Part shown: positions 1-10,335 of the stretch, piece after piece
How positions within the stretch are numbered: position 1 is the first letter of the stretch
Layout of the letters: each line of letters begins with the position of its first letter
DNA from: Rana temporaria
Taxonomy: Eukaryota > Chordata > Amphibia > Anura > Ranidae
DNA length: 64,000 nt
Reading direction: 5' to 3'
Assembly: GCF_905171775.1 (NCBI RefSeq)
Contig: NC_053491.1
Coordinates: 108,572,682 to 108,636,681 of the forward strand
Program-made: the position numbers and the translations under genes
The notes under the pieces: model-generated
Databases searched by the model: none
Seen by the model: only the letters and a program-made list of their open reading frames with translations
What the model was told of the DNA's origin: nothing

Positions 1-152
1 GCCCCTTACAGGCATGGCTGGCCCCCCTCCCATTTTTTTTTGCATTACACCTGTAAGGGGCCCAATAGTCCCCAGGGCCCCTTACATGCCAGGCCGGCCC
101 CCCTCCCGTTTTTTTTTTGCATTACACCTGTAAGGGCTCGATGGTCCCCAGG
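1..152. repeat. 76-bp tandem repeat, two copies
   Basis: Two consecutive units of exactly 76 bases (1-76 and 77-152) begin GCCCCTTACA and end GGTCCCCAGG or similar. Each carries a poly-pyrimidine/poly-T run and the phrase GCATTACACCTGTAAGG. The units differ at about ten positions. A C-rich third start follows at 153 but diverges. The array may continue upstream of the window. TGTAAGGGGCCCC near 255-268 echoes the unit start in inverted orientation, so the tract may be the end of a larger inverted-repeat element. Confidence 0.85.
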
Positions 153-583
153 CCCCCCCCCCTTATTATCTTGCGTCAGGAGAGAAGAGATTACACTTGT
201 TTTTTTTCGTCAGCACCCCCCAGTTCTCTGCTCCAGGGGGGCCCTGCCTAAAGCTGTGTAAGGGGCCCCAAAATTTGTAATGGCTGCCCTGACCACAGCC
301 AGCTTTATTTATTGACTGTGCTTCTTTCTCAACGTCTCTGGATATAATCCTTGCAGTGATTTCTATTTTCTACCATGAACTTCCCTACTGCCACCAACAC
401 AGCTATCCCAATAACTGCAAGTGCCCACTGCATAATTCCAGTCTTACCATCATAGATTCTATTCCAATTTGCTAGTGGCTATGAGAATCCTCTACTATGC
501 TACATAGTCTGCACATAAGGGTTTTGATAGGTATATTTTAATTAGGAAAAGTACATACAAGTGCCATTATACTACAATGCCAT
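153..583. other. Unannotated stretch
   Basis: C-rich tracts lie up to about 270, then ordinary AT-rich DNA follows. I see no coding frame or recognisable element apart from the possible element end near 255-268. Confidence 0.5.
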
Positions 584-1038
584 TTAAAGTGGTTGTGAAG
601 CCTAAACATTTTTAACCCTAATGCATTCCTTGCATTAAGTTAAAAAATGTTCAGGTGTCAGTCCCCCCCCCCCCCTCACCCTCCCTATTAGTTACCTGAG
701 TCCTCATTTGATCCAGCACCGTGCACTTCTACAGATCTTCTCTCCCCTCACTTCCTGGTCTCGCTGGCTTTGCTGGGGCTCCCAGTGCAGTCATTGGCTC
801 ACAGTGCAGTCAATCAAAGCCAGTGATGAGGGAGTCCTGCTGATTGTGTCAACGGATGCAACAGTGGAGCTCGGGTGTGAGCACGAGTGCCCCCATGGTA
901 GGTGGCTTCCAATGGGGGCACTGGACAGAGGGGAGGGTCCAGGAGTGCTGGTGGGGGACCCAAAAACAGGGGGTTCATGGCCACTCTGCTTTCTCTTTCT
1001 CTTTTTGCTAGAGATAAGCAAACCTTTTATAGATGTAC
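584..1038 (+). mobile_element. Family F element, 5' end only
   Basis: The segment starts TTAAAGTGGTTGTGAAGCC, then has the family hallmark of TAATGCATT and TGCATTA in an imperfect palindrome (about 615-645), followed by a C14 run and GC-rich DNA. The same start is seen inverted at 19987, 24255, 27933 and 51590. No matching TTTACAACCACTTTAA end precedes the A1 element at 1039, so the copy is truncated or its end has decayed. The TTAA termini suggest a piggyBac- or Kolobok-type element (inference). Confidence 0.6.
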
Positions 1039-2743
1039 TTAACCACTTAAGGACCGCCTCCTGCACATTTACGTTGGCAGAATGGCACGGCTGGGCACAT
1101 GCACGTACAGGTACGTCCTGTGCTAGTACCCAACCGTGGGTCGCGGGCGCGCGCCCGTGACCTGGTCCAAAGCTCCGTGCCCCCGGGACTCGTGGACCTG
1201 ATCGACGCTGGAGTCCCGCGATCGGTCCCCAGAGCTGAAGAACGGGGAGAGCTGTGTGTAAACACAGCTTCCCCATTCTTCACTGTGGCGGTGGCATCGA
1301 TCGTGTGATCCCTTTTATAGGGATACACAATCAATGATGTCACACTTACAGCCACACCCCCCTACAGTAGTAAACACACATGAGGTCACACATAAACCCA
1401 TCAGCTCCCCCTGTGGTTAACTCCCAAACTGCAACTGTCATTTTCACAGTAAACAATGCATTTTAAATGCATTTTTTGCTGTGAAAATGACAATGGTCCC
1501 AAAAATGTGTCAAAATTGTCCGAAGTGTCCGCCATAATGTCGCAGTCACGAAAAAAAACGCTGATTGCCGCCATGAGTAGTAAAAAATAAATAATTAATA
1601 AAAATGCAATAAAAGTATCCCCTATTTTGTAAATGCTATACATTTTGCGCAAACTAACCGATAAACGCTTATTGCGATTTTTTTTACCAAAAATAGGTAA
1701 AAGAATACGTATCGGCCTAAACTGAGGAAAAATTTTTTTTTTTATATATTTTTGGGGGATATTTATTATAGCAAAAGGTAAAAAATATTGGCCCGGATTC
1801 AAAGAGATCTGCGCATTATTTACGGAGGCGCAGGGCAACGATTTTGCCCTGCGCCCCCACAAATTTGCTCTGCTGCCCTTGATTCACGGAGCAGAAGCTC
1901 CGTGAATTGCGTGGGCGCGCCGGCAAAATTGCCCGGCGCTAGAGCACGCAATTTAAATGGTTCCGTAGGGGGCAGGAATCATTTAAATTAGGCGCGCTCC
2001 CGCGCCGAGAGTAGAGTGCATGCTCCGTCGGGAAACTTTCCCGACGTGCATTGCGGCAAATGACGTCGCAAGGACGTCATTTGCTTCCAAGTGAACGTGA
2101 ATGGCGTCGAGCGCCATTCACGAATCACTTACGCAAACGACGTGAAATTCTAATTTTGCGACGCGGGAACAACGGGTATACTTTAGCATTGGCTGCCCCT
2201 ACTATTAGAAGGGGCAGCCTTACGCTAAACACGCCATACAGAAACGACGTAACTTGCGTACGCAGGGCTCGCGCAACATTGTGAATCGGTGTTAGTATGC
2301 AATTTGCATACTATACACTGAGCACAATGGGAGCGCCCCCTAGCGGTCATCGCAAGAATGCAGCCTAAAATATGCGTGGCATAAGAGCCTTATGCCACGC
2401 AGATTTTAGGCTGCAGTCGGCGTTACGATGTTCCTGAATCAGGAGCATTCGTAACGCCGGAGCAAATAAGCAATTGCGCTGTGTAACCAATGGTTACACA
2501 GGCGCAATTGCTTCTTGAATCTGGGCCATTGATTTTTTTGAAAAAAGTCACTCTATTTTATTTATTGCGCAAAAAATAAAAACCGCAGAGGTGATCAAAA
2601 ACCACCAAAAGAATTGGAAAAAAAGGACGCCAATTTTGTTTGGGTGCCACTTTGCACGACTGTGCAATTGTCTGTTAAAGCCATGCAGTGCCGAATCGCA
2701 AAATCCTTTAGCTGTATTTTGGTCTTTGGTCTTAAGTGGTTAA
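1039..2743. mobile_element. Family A element (A1), TTAA-flanked, split by B1
   Basis: The ends are TTAACCACTTAAGGACC (1039) and GGTCTTAAGTGGTTAA (2743), inverted repeats with TTAA at both outer edges. With the 738-bp B1 insert and its 3-bp duplication removed, it is about 960 bp and aligns along its length with A2 at 21578-22578. Shared landmarks include GCTGAAGAACGGGGAGAGC, CTGTGGTTAACTCCCAAAC, GCTATACATTTTGCGCAAAC and GGACGCCAATTTTGTTTGGG. No transposase frame is present, so it is non-autonomous. TTAA target choice fits piggyBac/Kolobok-type transposition, but the family name is inferred. Confidence 0.85.
1790..2527. mobile_element. Family B element (B1), nested in A1
   Basis: Ends are GGCCCGGATTCA and TGAATCTGGGCC, flanked by ATT on both sides (1787-1789, 2528-2530). 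The uninterrupted A2 copy reads straight through this point, confirming insertion. Interior hairpins include GAATGGCGTCGAGCGCCATTC. There is no coding frame. Three-bp target duplications and GGSCC ends suggest a PIF/Harbinger-type non-autonomous element (inference). Confidence 0.88.
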
Positions 2744-3905
2744 GCCACACCCAGCAAAAATCAAGGTGCCAGATCCCAAAATAGTAATAACATTTGAAAT
2801 ACATTTAAAAGGGGAAAAGGGACTTTTAAACATCCTTCATGAACACAAAAATCTTATAAAAAAAAAAGTATATAAAACTCATTAACATCATAATTGTTAA
2901 AAAAAATACCTTTTGGGTTACATACAGTAGACACAATGGTTGTATGTATACAAAGTTAAAAATACATAGAATACCAGTACTAGGTATGTATCTTTGGTAC
3001 TCCAAAAGGAGTGTCAGATGTGCATATATAAACCCCAACGTGTTTCAACTTGCGGATAATATCTATCTTCTTCAGGGGGTTGTCCAGTAGATTGACTCCC
3101 ACAACTCAAGATGGAATATATATGCTTCAATCTGGAGTTTCCAATTAGAAGTCCAAGGGAAGGGAAAATCCCAAAACGTCAGAGGTTCTAAACAAAAAAA
3201 TCACAGGCATTGTCCCAATTGGCTCTATAAGCAAACCTCCTAAAGTGAACCCTGTGAGAGACGATATGTGGAAGCTGCTTTGCTGCCTTTTTAAGGTAAA
3301 GGTTTGGGATTGTCTTTCTGATATTGGTTTTACTTCCTAACTAGTCACTGATCTTAATCATCTAATGGTAAACAATAAACATGTATGTAGCCAGTACCTA
3401 CTGTCAAATTTTAGCTTCCATCCTGCATGCTTTTTTTCAGGTTAGTGACTCATTAATGAAGTATATTTAGAACCTACAACTTATAAAAATAGGTTAGAAA
3501 GAGCAGGTCCTATATCTCTGTCCTCATGAGTTCCATTTAAAGCCTACATGTTTTACCCCCTTTCTTCCTGTCATGTCACCCCCATTTTTAACCTGCACAC
3601 ATATGGAGAATGGCATCTGGATAAAACTATTTTAGGGGAAAACTATGTTTAGATAAGGTTAGATTCGATTTTTTTTTTTTTAGATCAGGTATCAGAAACT
3701 GCACCATTAACATCTTTGACTCGGCTTTGCTATTCTGCTGACATATTCCCAGAAATATGCAGTTAGTTATTTCACAGAAAGTTTAAAAAATCCCAGCAGG
3801 AAAAAAAACTTAGACCGTCTTGTTGTACATTGTATAGGATATCACAATTTATTTTTGTTGCTTTTCAGTACTCTACAGTGTAAATGCACAATCCAGTGGC
3901 AGATG
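2744..3905. other. AT-rich stretch with one retroelement-like motif
   Basis: There is no credible gene. At about 3030-3077 the phrase CCCCAACGTGTTTCAACTTG, followed by CTTCTTCAGGGGG, matches a motif that recurs near 4625, 9525, 16950 and 32030. It appears to mark one family of degenerate retroelement-like repeats. The rest is ordinary AT-rich sequence. Confidence 0.5.
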
Positions 3906-3953
<48 letters not shown>

Positions 3954-3967
3954 TTCCCCTGTGTATA

Positions 3968-4028
<61 letters not shown>
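3906..4028. repeat. (TA)n microsatellite, interrupted
   Basis: Two pure TA tracts (about 3906-3951 and 3980-4028) are separated by a short stretch containing GTGTATATGTGTATATGTG. Open frames read through it as Tyr-Ile repeats on both strands and are artefacts. Confidence 0.97.
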
Positions 4029-4031
<3 letters not shown>

Positions 4032-4929
4032 ACTGCATTCAAGGATTTTTCTAGAAATGTTATGTTTTATCACTAGGCTTCTCTTGTAAATTGTCTCACA
4101 GTGTACCATTCAGTATGGATGAGCTTTCAGTTTGATCTGAAAACAGGAATGTACTGAAGTTTGCTTGAATAGAGCATTTGTCTGAATACCAAACTTTCAG
4201 CCCATTTGGCAGGGATTGGACATTATATATAGTAATGCACTTTACTCACACTACTATACATGACAGATTCCTATTTCCGCTGTCAAAGTTGTTAAGGAGG
4301 CTGCACCCACCATGTCCTTAGCAACCAGTATAGTCACCCAGCTCTATTCAATTACTGGCCAGTAATTCCTGTCCATGTATAAAAATTTAAAGGGAAGCAC
4401 TCCTATGGCCACATCCATGAAAGTTTTGTATACAAATATAAAGGGAAGGGCAAACATAACCCAAGGTCGGACTTTGAGGGCACAATGAGCAGTGGAGAGT
4501 ATACAAACTTATTTGAATAATATTTATTAAATACAGTACATGGTACACAAAGAACATTTGAGAGAGTTAAAAAAGCACATACTGTATATAAAATACATGA
4601 TAGAAAGTGAGCCCCTGTGCGTCAATGCTTTTCGCTGTTTAGCTTTGTCAGGACACATTCAGGGATCGTTGGAAAAGAGAACAGGTCTCACTGTCTAACA
4701 TAAAATATATGTATAAGAATTCATGATATAGCAACACACATCTTACAAGGTATTGTTCGGTACTTTTTGTTTGTGTGCCGCATTTTGTCGCTTGGATATG
4801 ATGATGGTCTATTATAAAATGTGTGCTGCTGTCAGACCATACAACCATGCATCCTTCCATTTCAAAAGGATCAACTTAGTATCTTCTTCAGGGAAATATA
4901 TACCATTCTGCAACATAAATAGACATTTA
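4029..4929. other. Unannotated stretch with retroelement-like motif
   Basis: No gene is recognised. About 4560-4680 carries TGCTTTTCGCTGTTTAGC, then TTGTCAGGACACATTCAGGG. This resembles the recurring cttcttcaggg motif of degenerate amphibian repeats seen elsewhere in the window. Confidence 0.45.
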
Positions 4930-5897
4930 GGGGCAGATCCTCGTACAGTGGCGCATTTCTGCATTTCTAAGATACACTACGCCACCGTAACTTACTTTTT
5001 TTTTTAATCCACAAAGAATCCGCGCCGTAAGTTACGGCGGCGTAGTGTATCTTTGGGGGCGTAATGCCACGGAATTCAAATGGCTGTGATGGGGGCATGT
5101 TTTATGTAAATACGTCATGACTAGAGTTGAGCGGACACCTGGTTGTTCGGGTTCGGACACGAACCGGAACTTTAAAAAAAAAGTTTGGGTTCGGGAACCC
5201 GAACCCGAACTCCGAACCCCATTGATGTCAATGGGACACAGACTTTTAGCAAAAAAATAAAAATAAATGCGCGGAGGTCCCCCCAAATTCAATAACCAGA
5301 CCATTTAGGTCTGGTATGGATATTAAGGGGAACCCCGCCGTCAATTAAAAAAAATGACGTGGGGTTCCCCCTAAATATCCATAACCAGACCCTTCAGGTC
5401 TGGTGTGGATTTTAAGGGGAACTCCACCCCAAATTTAAAAAAAAATGGCGTGGAGTTCCCCCTAAAATCCACACCAGACCCCTTATCCGAGCACGTTGAC
5501 CTGGCCGGCCACAGAAAAGAGGGGGGGACAGAGTGCGCCCCCCCTCTCCTGAACCGCACCAGGCCACATGCCCTCAACATTGGGAGGGTGCTTTGGGGTG
5601 CCCCCCAAAGCACCTTGTCCCCATGTTGATGGGGACAAGGGTCTCATCCCCACAACCCTTGCCCGGTGGTTCTGGAAGACCCCTTTAACAAAGGGGACCC
5701 CCAGATCCTGCCCCCCCCTGTGTGAAATGGTAATGGGGTACACTGTACCCTTACCATTTCACGAAGGAAGTGTAAATAGTAGTTTACACTTCGCATCACG
5801 TGACCCCGTCCCGCTCTGACGCAAGGGCTGTCCCAGTGACGTAGCAGAGTGTGCGTCAAAAGGGGGACGGGTCACGTGACGCGTGGCCCGCCTCCCC

Positions 5898-5905
5898 TAT
5901 AAAAG
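5898..5905 (+). promoter_or_regulatory. Candidate TATA box inside the foldback element
   Basis: TATAAAAG sits at the start of the central segment. It is preceded by a GC-rich inverted pair, CACGTGACCCCGTCCC (about 5799) and GGGACGGGTCACGTG (about 5864), which contain E-box-like CACGTG. Transcription would be expected to start near 5928. This is inferred from sequence only. Confidence 0.5.
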
Positions 5906-5949
5906 AAACGTCAAAGCATCGGCACGTCATTCACTGAGCTGTGCTCTGA

Positions 5950-6117
5950 ATGGATGGATGTTCTCATCGCTGGACCAATCGCTGGAGACATCACCCGTCG
6001 CTGGACACATCACCCGTCGCTGGACACATCATCCGGCGCTGGATAGACACAACGTTGGAGCAGGAAACAGCATCGATCGTCTTTTTTCACCGCTGGATTT
6101 TTATTTGGTTTAATTAA
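5950..6117 (+). CDS. Possible 55-residue ORF in the foldback element
   Basis: The first ATG downstream of the TATA box opens a 55-codon frame starting MDGCSHRWTN. It runs through three near-identical 19-bp units (CGCTGGACACATCACCCGT type, about 5983-6040) and stops at a TAA that overlaps the AATAAA signal. It is rich in Arg, His and Trp and matches no family I know. The start context is weak at -3 (T) but has G at +4. It could be chance, but its fit between TATA and poly(A) signal is notable. Confidence 0.2.
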   Translation: MDGCSHRWTNRWRHHPSLDTSPVAGHIIRRWIDTTLEQETASIVFFHRWIFIWFN

Positions 6118-6121
6118 TAAA
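6116..6121 (+). terminator. Poly(A) signal in the foldback element
   Basis: AATAAA is followed by a GT/T-rich tract (GGTGTGTGTG then a T8 run, about 6136-6154), the usual arrangement of a polyadenylation signal and downstream element. With the TATA box at 5898 it bounds a unit of roughly 200-220 nt. Confidence 0.5.
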
Positions 6122-7612
6122 GTAATTTGTTCTACGGTGTGTGTGTTTTTTTTCTGAAAACTACTATTTACACTTCCTTCGTGAAATGGTAGGGGTACAG
6201 TGTACCCCATTACCATTTCACACAGGGGGGGCAGGATCTGGGGGTCCCCTTTGTTAAAGGGGTCTTCCAGATTCTGATAAGCCCCCTGTCCGCATGCCCC
6301 CACAACCACCGGGCAAGGGTTGTGGGGATGAGACCCTTGTCCCCATCAACATGGGGACAAGGTGCTTTGGGGGGCACCCCAAAGCACCCTCCCAATTTTG
6401 AGGGTATGTGGCCTGGTGCGGTTCAGGAGAGGGGGGGCGCACTCTGTCCCCCCCTCTTTTCTGCGGCCGGCCAGGTCAACGTGCTCAGATAAGGGGTCTG
6501 GTGTGGATTATAGGGGGAACTCCACGCCATTTTTTTTTAAATTTGGGGTGGAGTTCCCCTTAAAATCCACACCAGACCTGAAGGGTCTGGTTATGGATAT
6601 TTAGGGGGAACCCCACGTCATTTTTTTTTTTAAATTGACGGCGGGGTTCACCTTAATATCCATACCAGACCTAAAAGGTCTGGTTATTGAATTTGGGGGG
6701 ACCTCCGCACATTTTTTTTTTCCCGAACCCGGACCCGAACTTTCAGCAATTATTCGGGTTCGGGAAAAAACCCAAAGTCCGTACCGAACCCGAACTTTAC
6801 AGTTCGGGTTCGCTCAACTCTAGTCGTGACCCGACGTAAACAACGTTTTTTTTTAACTGCGCAGGCGCCGTCCGTGGGGGTATCCCAGTGCGCATGCTCG
6901 AAATTAACCCGGAACAAGCCAATGCTTCCGACAGTGACGTCATTCTACGCAAATCCCTATTCACGAACGACTTACGCAAACGACGTAAAAATTTCAAATT
7001 TCTACGCGGGAAGGACGCCTCATAACAGTAGCTTTAACTATACGCCGGAAAAAGACGAACGCAAACGACGTAAAAAAATGCGTCGGCCGGACATACGTTC
7101 GTGGATCGCCGTAACTAGCTAATTTGCACACTCGACGCGGAATTCAACGGAAACGCCACCTAGCGGCCGTCGAAGAATTGCAGCTTAGATCCGACGGCGT
7201 ACTAAGACGTACGCCTGTCGGATCTAGCCGTCGTATCTTGTTTTGAAGATACAAAACAAAGATACGACGCGCAAAATTTTAAATTACGCGGCGTATCAAG
7301 AGATACGCCGGCGTAATTGTTCTGTGGATCTGCCCCTTATAGTCCATGATCATTACAAAGTTCTCATACATATATCAATCTAGAAGCATATATTTACAAA
7401 ACCATCACTTACATACTATGCTATCTTGTTAAACCTGGTTGTCCACCTATGCTGCTACAAACTAGACCCTGTTGAGATTATTCCCAAGGTACCCAAGGAA
7501 CACTGGGCTATTGCCCCCAACTGTCACCATAGAATAGGCTGAGAAAGAAAACATATATATGCATTTTAAGGGGGATACCTTTCAGTTCAACATTATTATT
7601 ATGTATACATTC

Positions 7613-7882
7613 AGGCTGGGTTCACACTGAAGTACAGAGTGGCTCAAAGCAGGGGTCCGGTGCATCCCCATTCACTGTTTCAGGACCAATTTCAGCCCGA
7701 ATTTTGGGCTGAATTCAGATCTATAACGGACCAGAAGACACACAGGACTCCTGTGAATTTCGCACCAGAGCCACTCCGGAGATGTGTGAACTGGCTCCAT
7801 AGAGAGCTGGTCACAATCTCCTGACATGCAAATCGGATGCGGTGAAAACCGCATCCAATTTTTAATAATGTGAACCCAGCCT
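7613..7882. mobile_element. Short inverted-repeat element (AGGCTGGGTTCACACT ends)
   Basis: AGGCTGGGTTCACACT at the left mirrors ATGTGAACCCAGCCT at the right, about 15 bp of inverted repeat. The 270-bp interior contains CAAATCGGATGCGGTGAAAACC-like sequence and no coding frame. Flanking duplications are not clear. Confidence 0.65.
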
Positions 7883-8348
7883 TAGACTCCTTCATACAGG
7901 AAATAGTAAAGGAAGTAATAAAGGGGAACAGTAGGTAAATGTTAACAAAGATAAGAAGCTTCCCTTATCCAAGTACCACTATAACCATTATATCATGTTG
8001 ATAAAAAAATTAATACTTAAAAATTAGCCCATAAATGCTGAAAAAAGGTCTCCAAATAAGCTGGCAGATGTCCATTCACATGGAAGAGTGCTTCCCATCT
8101 GAAGTATTCCTATAAGACAACTTATATATTGCCTTAGGTAGCTCGTTGGAGAAATGTCTGCTCCCAGGGGAAGTTGTGCAGTGTTTGCACTCTCCCATGT
8201 GGCAGTGGAGGAGAAAATGGCACCCATAATGATCCTCAACATTCCAATGTATTGCGCATTTGTGAAAGATAAAAGTGTGTATATACTGCACTGTGATTTA
8301 AAAATTATATAAAGCAGCCAGCATTGGCCAAAGACAAACAGCAAAAGT
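7883..8348. other. Unannotated stretch
   Basis: AT-rich sequence without a recognised gene or element. Small open frames here lack any familiar protein pattern. Confidence 0.5.
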
Positions 8349-9014
8349 ATAGGTGAAAGAAATGCAGCGCTTATATATAATTAAATCTTATAAATGTTGA
8401 AAATCTATGTGGATAATAATAAAGTATAAAAAAATGATCATTAAATCCAGAACTAGTATGTGAAACAGCTGGAATGATGCACAATGATACTAATACGACC
8501 AGCATATATTTAAAACTGTAAACATATGTGACTAATACAGTCCAAAAAGCGTGATGAATGATTTCATTGGTGCAAATGATGCAAGGTGAAGTAAATTTGC
8601 TAGAAGGCCCACCACCGACTGAATGGAGGCTTACCGGAAATAACAGACTTAAAGGAGCTTATACCTCTTAAGTCATAAAAGCTTGTTGGTGATAAATCCC
8701 AAATTAACCGACTTAAGAGGTATAAGCCCCTTTAAGTCTGTGATTTCTGGTAAGCCTCCTTTCAATCGGTGGTGGGTCTTCTAGCAAATTTACTTCACCT
8801 TGCATCATTTGCAACAATGAAATCATTCATCACGCTTTTTGGACTGTATTAGTCACATGTGTTAACAGTTTTAAATATATACTGGTCGTATTAGTATCAT
8901 TGTGCATCATTCTAGCTGTTTCACATACTGGTTCTTGATTTAATGATAATTTTTTTATACTTTATTATTATTATTAGTTTTATTTATATATGAGCGCTGC
9001 ATTTCCTTCACCTA
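8349..9014. repeat. Long hairpin: two ~310-bp arms around a 35-bp loop
   Basis: 8349-8674 (starting ATAGGTGAAAGAAATGCAGC) is the approximate reverse complement of 8710-9014. Landmarks repeat inverted: CACCACCGACTGAATGGAGG against CCTCCTTTCAATCGGTGGTG, GATGATGCAAGG against CCTTGCATCATTTG, and ATACGACCAG against CTGGTCGTAT. The loop is about 8675-8709. The outer ends read GCAGCGCT, a phrase seen near other repeats at 14510 and 16515. No coding frame or terminal duplication was identified, so it may be two inverted copies of one repeat or a foldback element. Confidence 0.85.
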
Positions 9015-10244
9015 TCACACATTTGTGTCCTGATGACACCATGCATAACATTCGGCTCCCACAAAGACCAGCGGGAGCCATATTTGAGACATGCGCCCAC
9101 CGGGAAAGTCTGCATTTGCTGCTGGTGCGACACTGAAGCAGAAAAGAAAGGCAGATCCACTAGGACATATCCATGACATGGGCTCCCCTTACATAATGTA
9201 GAATAAGAGAAGGCCCCCCAAAAGGAACATGGGGGTCTTTCCATGCTGGGTGTTACCAACAAAAACCTACACAGTTCACCAGTAGTGGAGGGGGACATCC
9301 TGGTCCATACAAGGCACAATTAAAAAAATAAAATAAAATATTATAAAAATTCAACATGAGTTTAAATTCATTGTTGAGTTATATATTGATATTTTCAGCC
9401 TGTTGTCTTTTGTACTAACACTACTTTGTTTTGTGCAAATTAGTTCTGTTGTGAATTCCTTGATGTATGTTACACATAAACATGGTGTGGTTGGTGGTGC
9501 ACATTCTTCCGCCCTGAAGGATGTCAGATGGCGAAACATGTAGGGCAGGGCTTGGACATGACATCACCATGCATTCCGGTTTTGCACTCAGGGCTTGGAG
9601 TTTTGGCCAGAGGCTACTCGGCTTTCTGATTTTTCCTGCATACTTGTGTCAGTGGAGACACATTCAAATGTGAGTGTACTGATTGATTTAATAAAATTTG
9701 AGGTTTTAGATGGTTTTACACTATGGGAGCTTCCTTTCTTCCTCCTTCATGTGAGTTATGACACATATGAAATTATCCACTTGAGGTCTCTTTGAGTGGA
9801 GGGTTGTGAAGCTGCAGATCATTATGCTCAGAGTGTTATGCACAATAGCTGGTTTATAATTTTACCAGCATCGGGCTCTGGTACACCGTGGCACTTACAG
9901 TGGTGGAGAGAACATTTTGTTTGGCGAACACCAGTGAAATTTGTGAAGAATATATTTAGTATTTATGTATTTCTGCATTTGATGTCACTTGGGACACTAT
10001 TTTGTTGCATCAATTTTTTGCATACATTGTTTTCATAGTACTTATTATTATTTTTTTCTAGAAAGAATTTTGCACACTAATAGTTACATATTATTGATGT
10101 TCTTTTGCAAATAATTTAGCATTTTGCACATTGCACATAGCACATTATTGCATATTTTATGGTTGTATTAATTGATACTTTTTGCTTTTTTTGCACATGT
10201 AGTACCTTGCACTTTTATATATTGTGGTTATTCAATTCATGTAC

Positions 10245-10252
<8 letters not shown>
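9015..10252. other. Unannotated stretch with retroelement-like motif
   Basis: No gene is recognised. About 9505-9550 reads CTGAAGGATGTCAGATGGCG then AAACATGTAGGGC, resembling the 'deviating GAAACGCGT after a CTGAAGAAG box' motif of degenerate repeats elsewhere in the window. The downstream sequence is AT-rich. Confidence 0.4.

Positions 10253-10334
<82 letters not shown>
10253..10334. repeat. (TA)n followed by (GA)n microsatellite
   Basis: About 68 bases of pure TA run directly into about seven GA units (10320-10334). Confidence 0.97.

Positions 10335-10335
<1 letters not shown>

Larger units (their letters stand above)
5122..6822. mobile_element. hAT-like foldback element with a central transcription-unit-like segment
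   Basis: Termini TAGAGTTGAGCG and CGCTCAACTCTA are flanked by 8-bp repeats GTCATGAC (5114-5121) and GTCGTGAC (6823-6830, one mismatch), the target-site length of hAT elements. The whole element is a giant inverted repeat: a left arm of about 664 bp (5122-5785) matches a right arm of about 665 bp (6158-6822), sharing boxes such as CCAAAGCACC, GGACAAGGGTCTCATCCCCA and GTGGATTTTAAGGGGAACTCC-like blocks. The 372-bp centre is unique and holds a TATA box, a 19-bp repeat, a small ORF and a poly(A) signal. No transposase is encoded, so it is non-autonomous. RNA from either arm could pair over hundreds of bases if both were transcribed. Confidence 0.88.
4930..7336. mobile_element. Family B element (B2), split by a hAT-like foldback element
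   Basis: Ends are GGGGCAGATCC and GGATCTGCCCC with TTA duplicated on both flanks (4927-4929, 7337-7339). Removing the 1701-bp insert at 5122-6822 and its 8-bp duplication leaves about 698 bp, the normal family length. The arms show the family's subterminal CTACGCCGCCGTAACTTA-like blocks in inverted orientation. There is no coding frame. Confidence 0.88.

Noticed and set aside
708..1276. Overlapping frames on both strands
   Set aside because: They lie across a family F fragment and the A1 left end, with no recognisable protein pattern.
3842..4109. Tyr-Ile frames over the TA tract
   Set aside because: Microsatellite artefacts on both strands.
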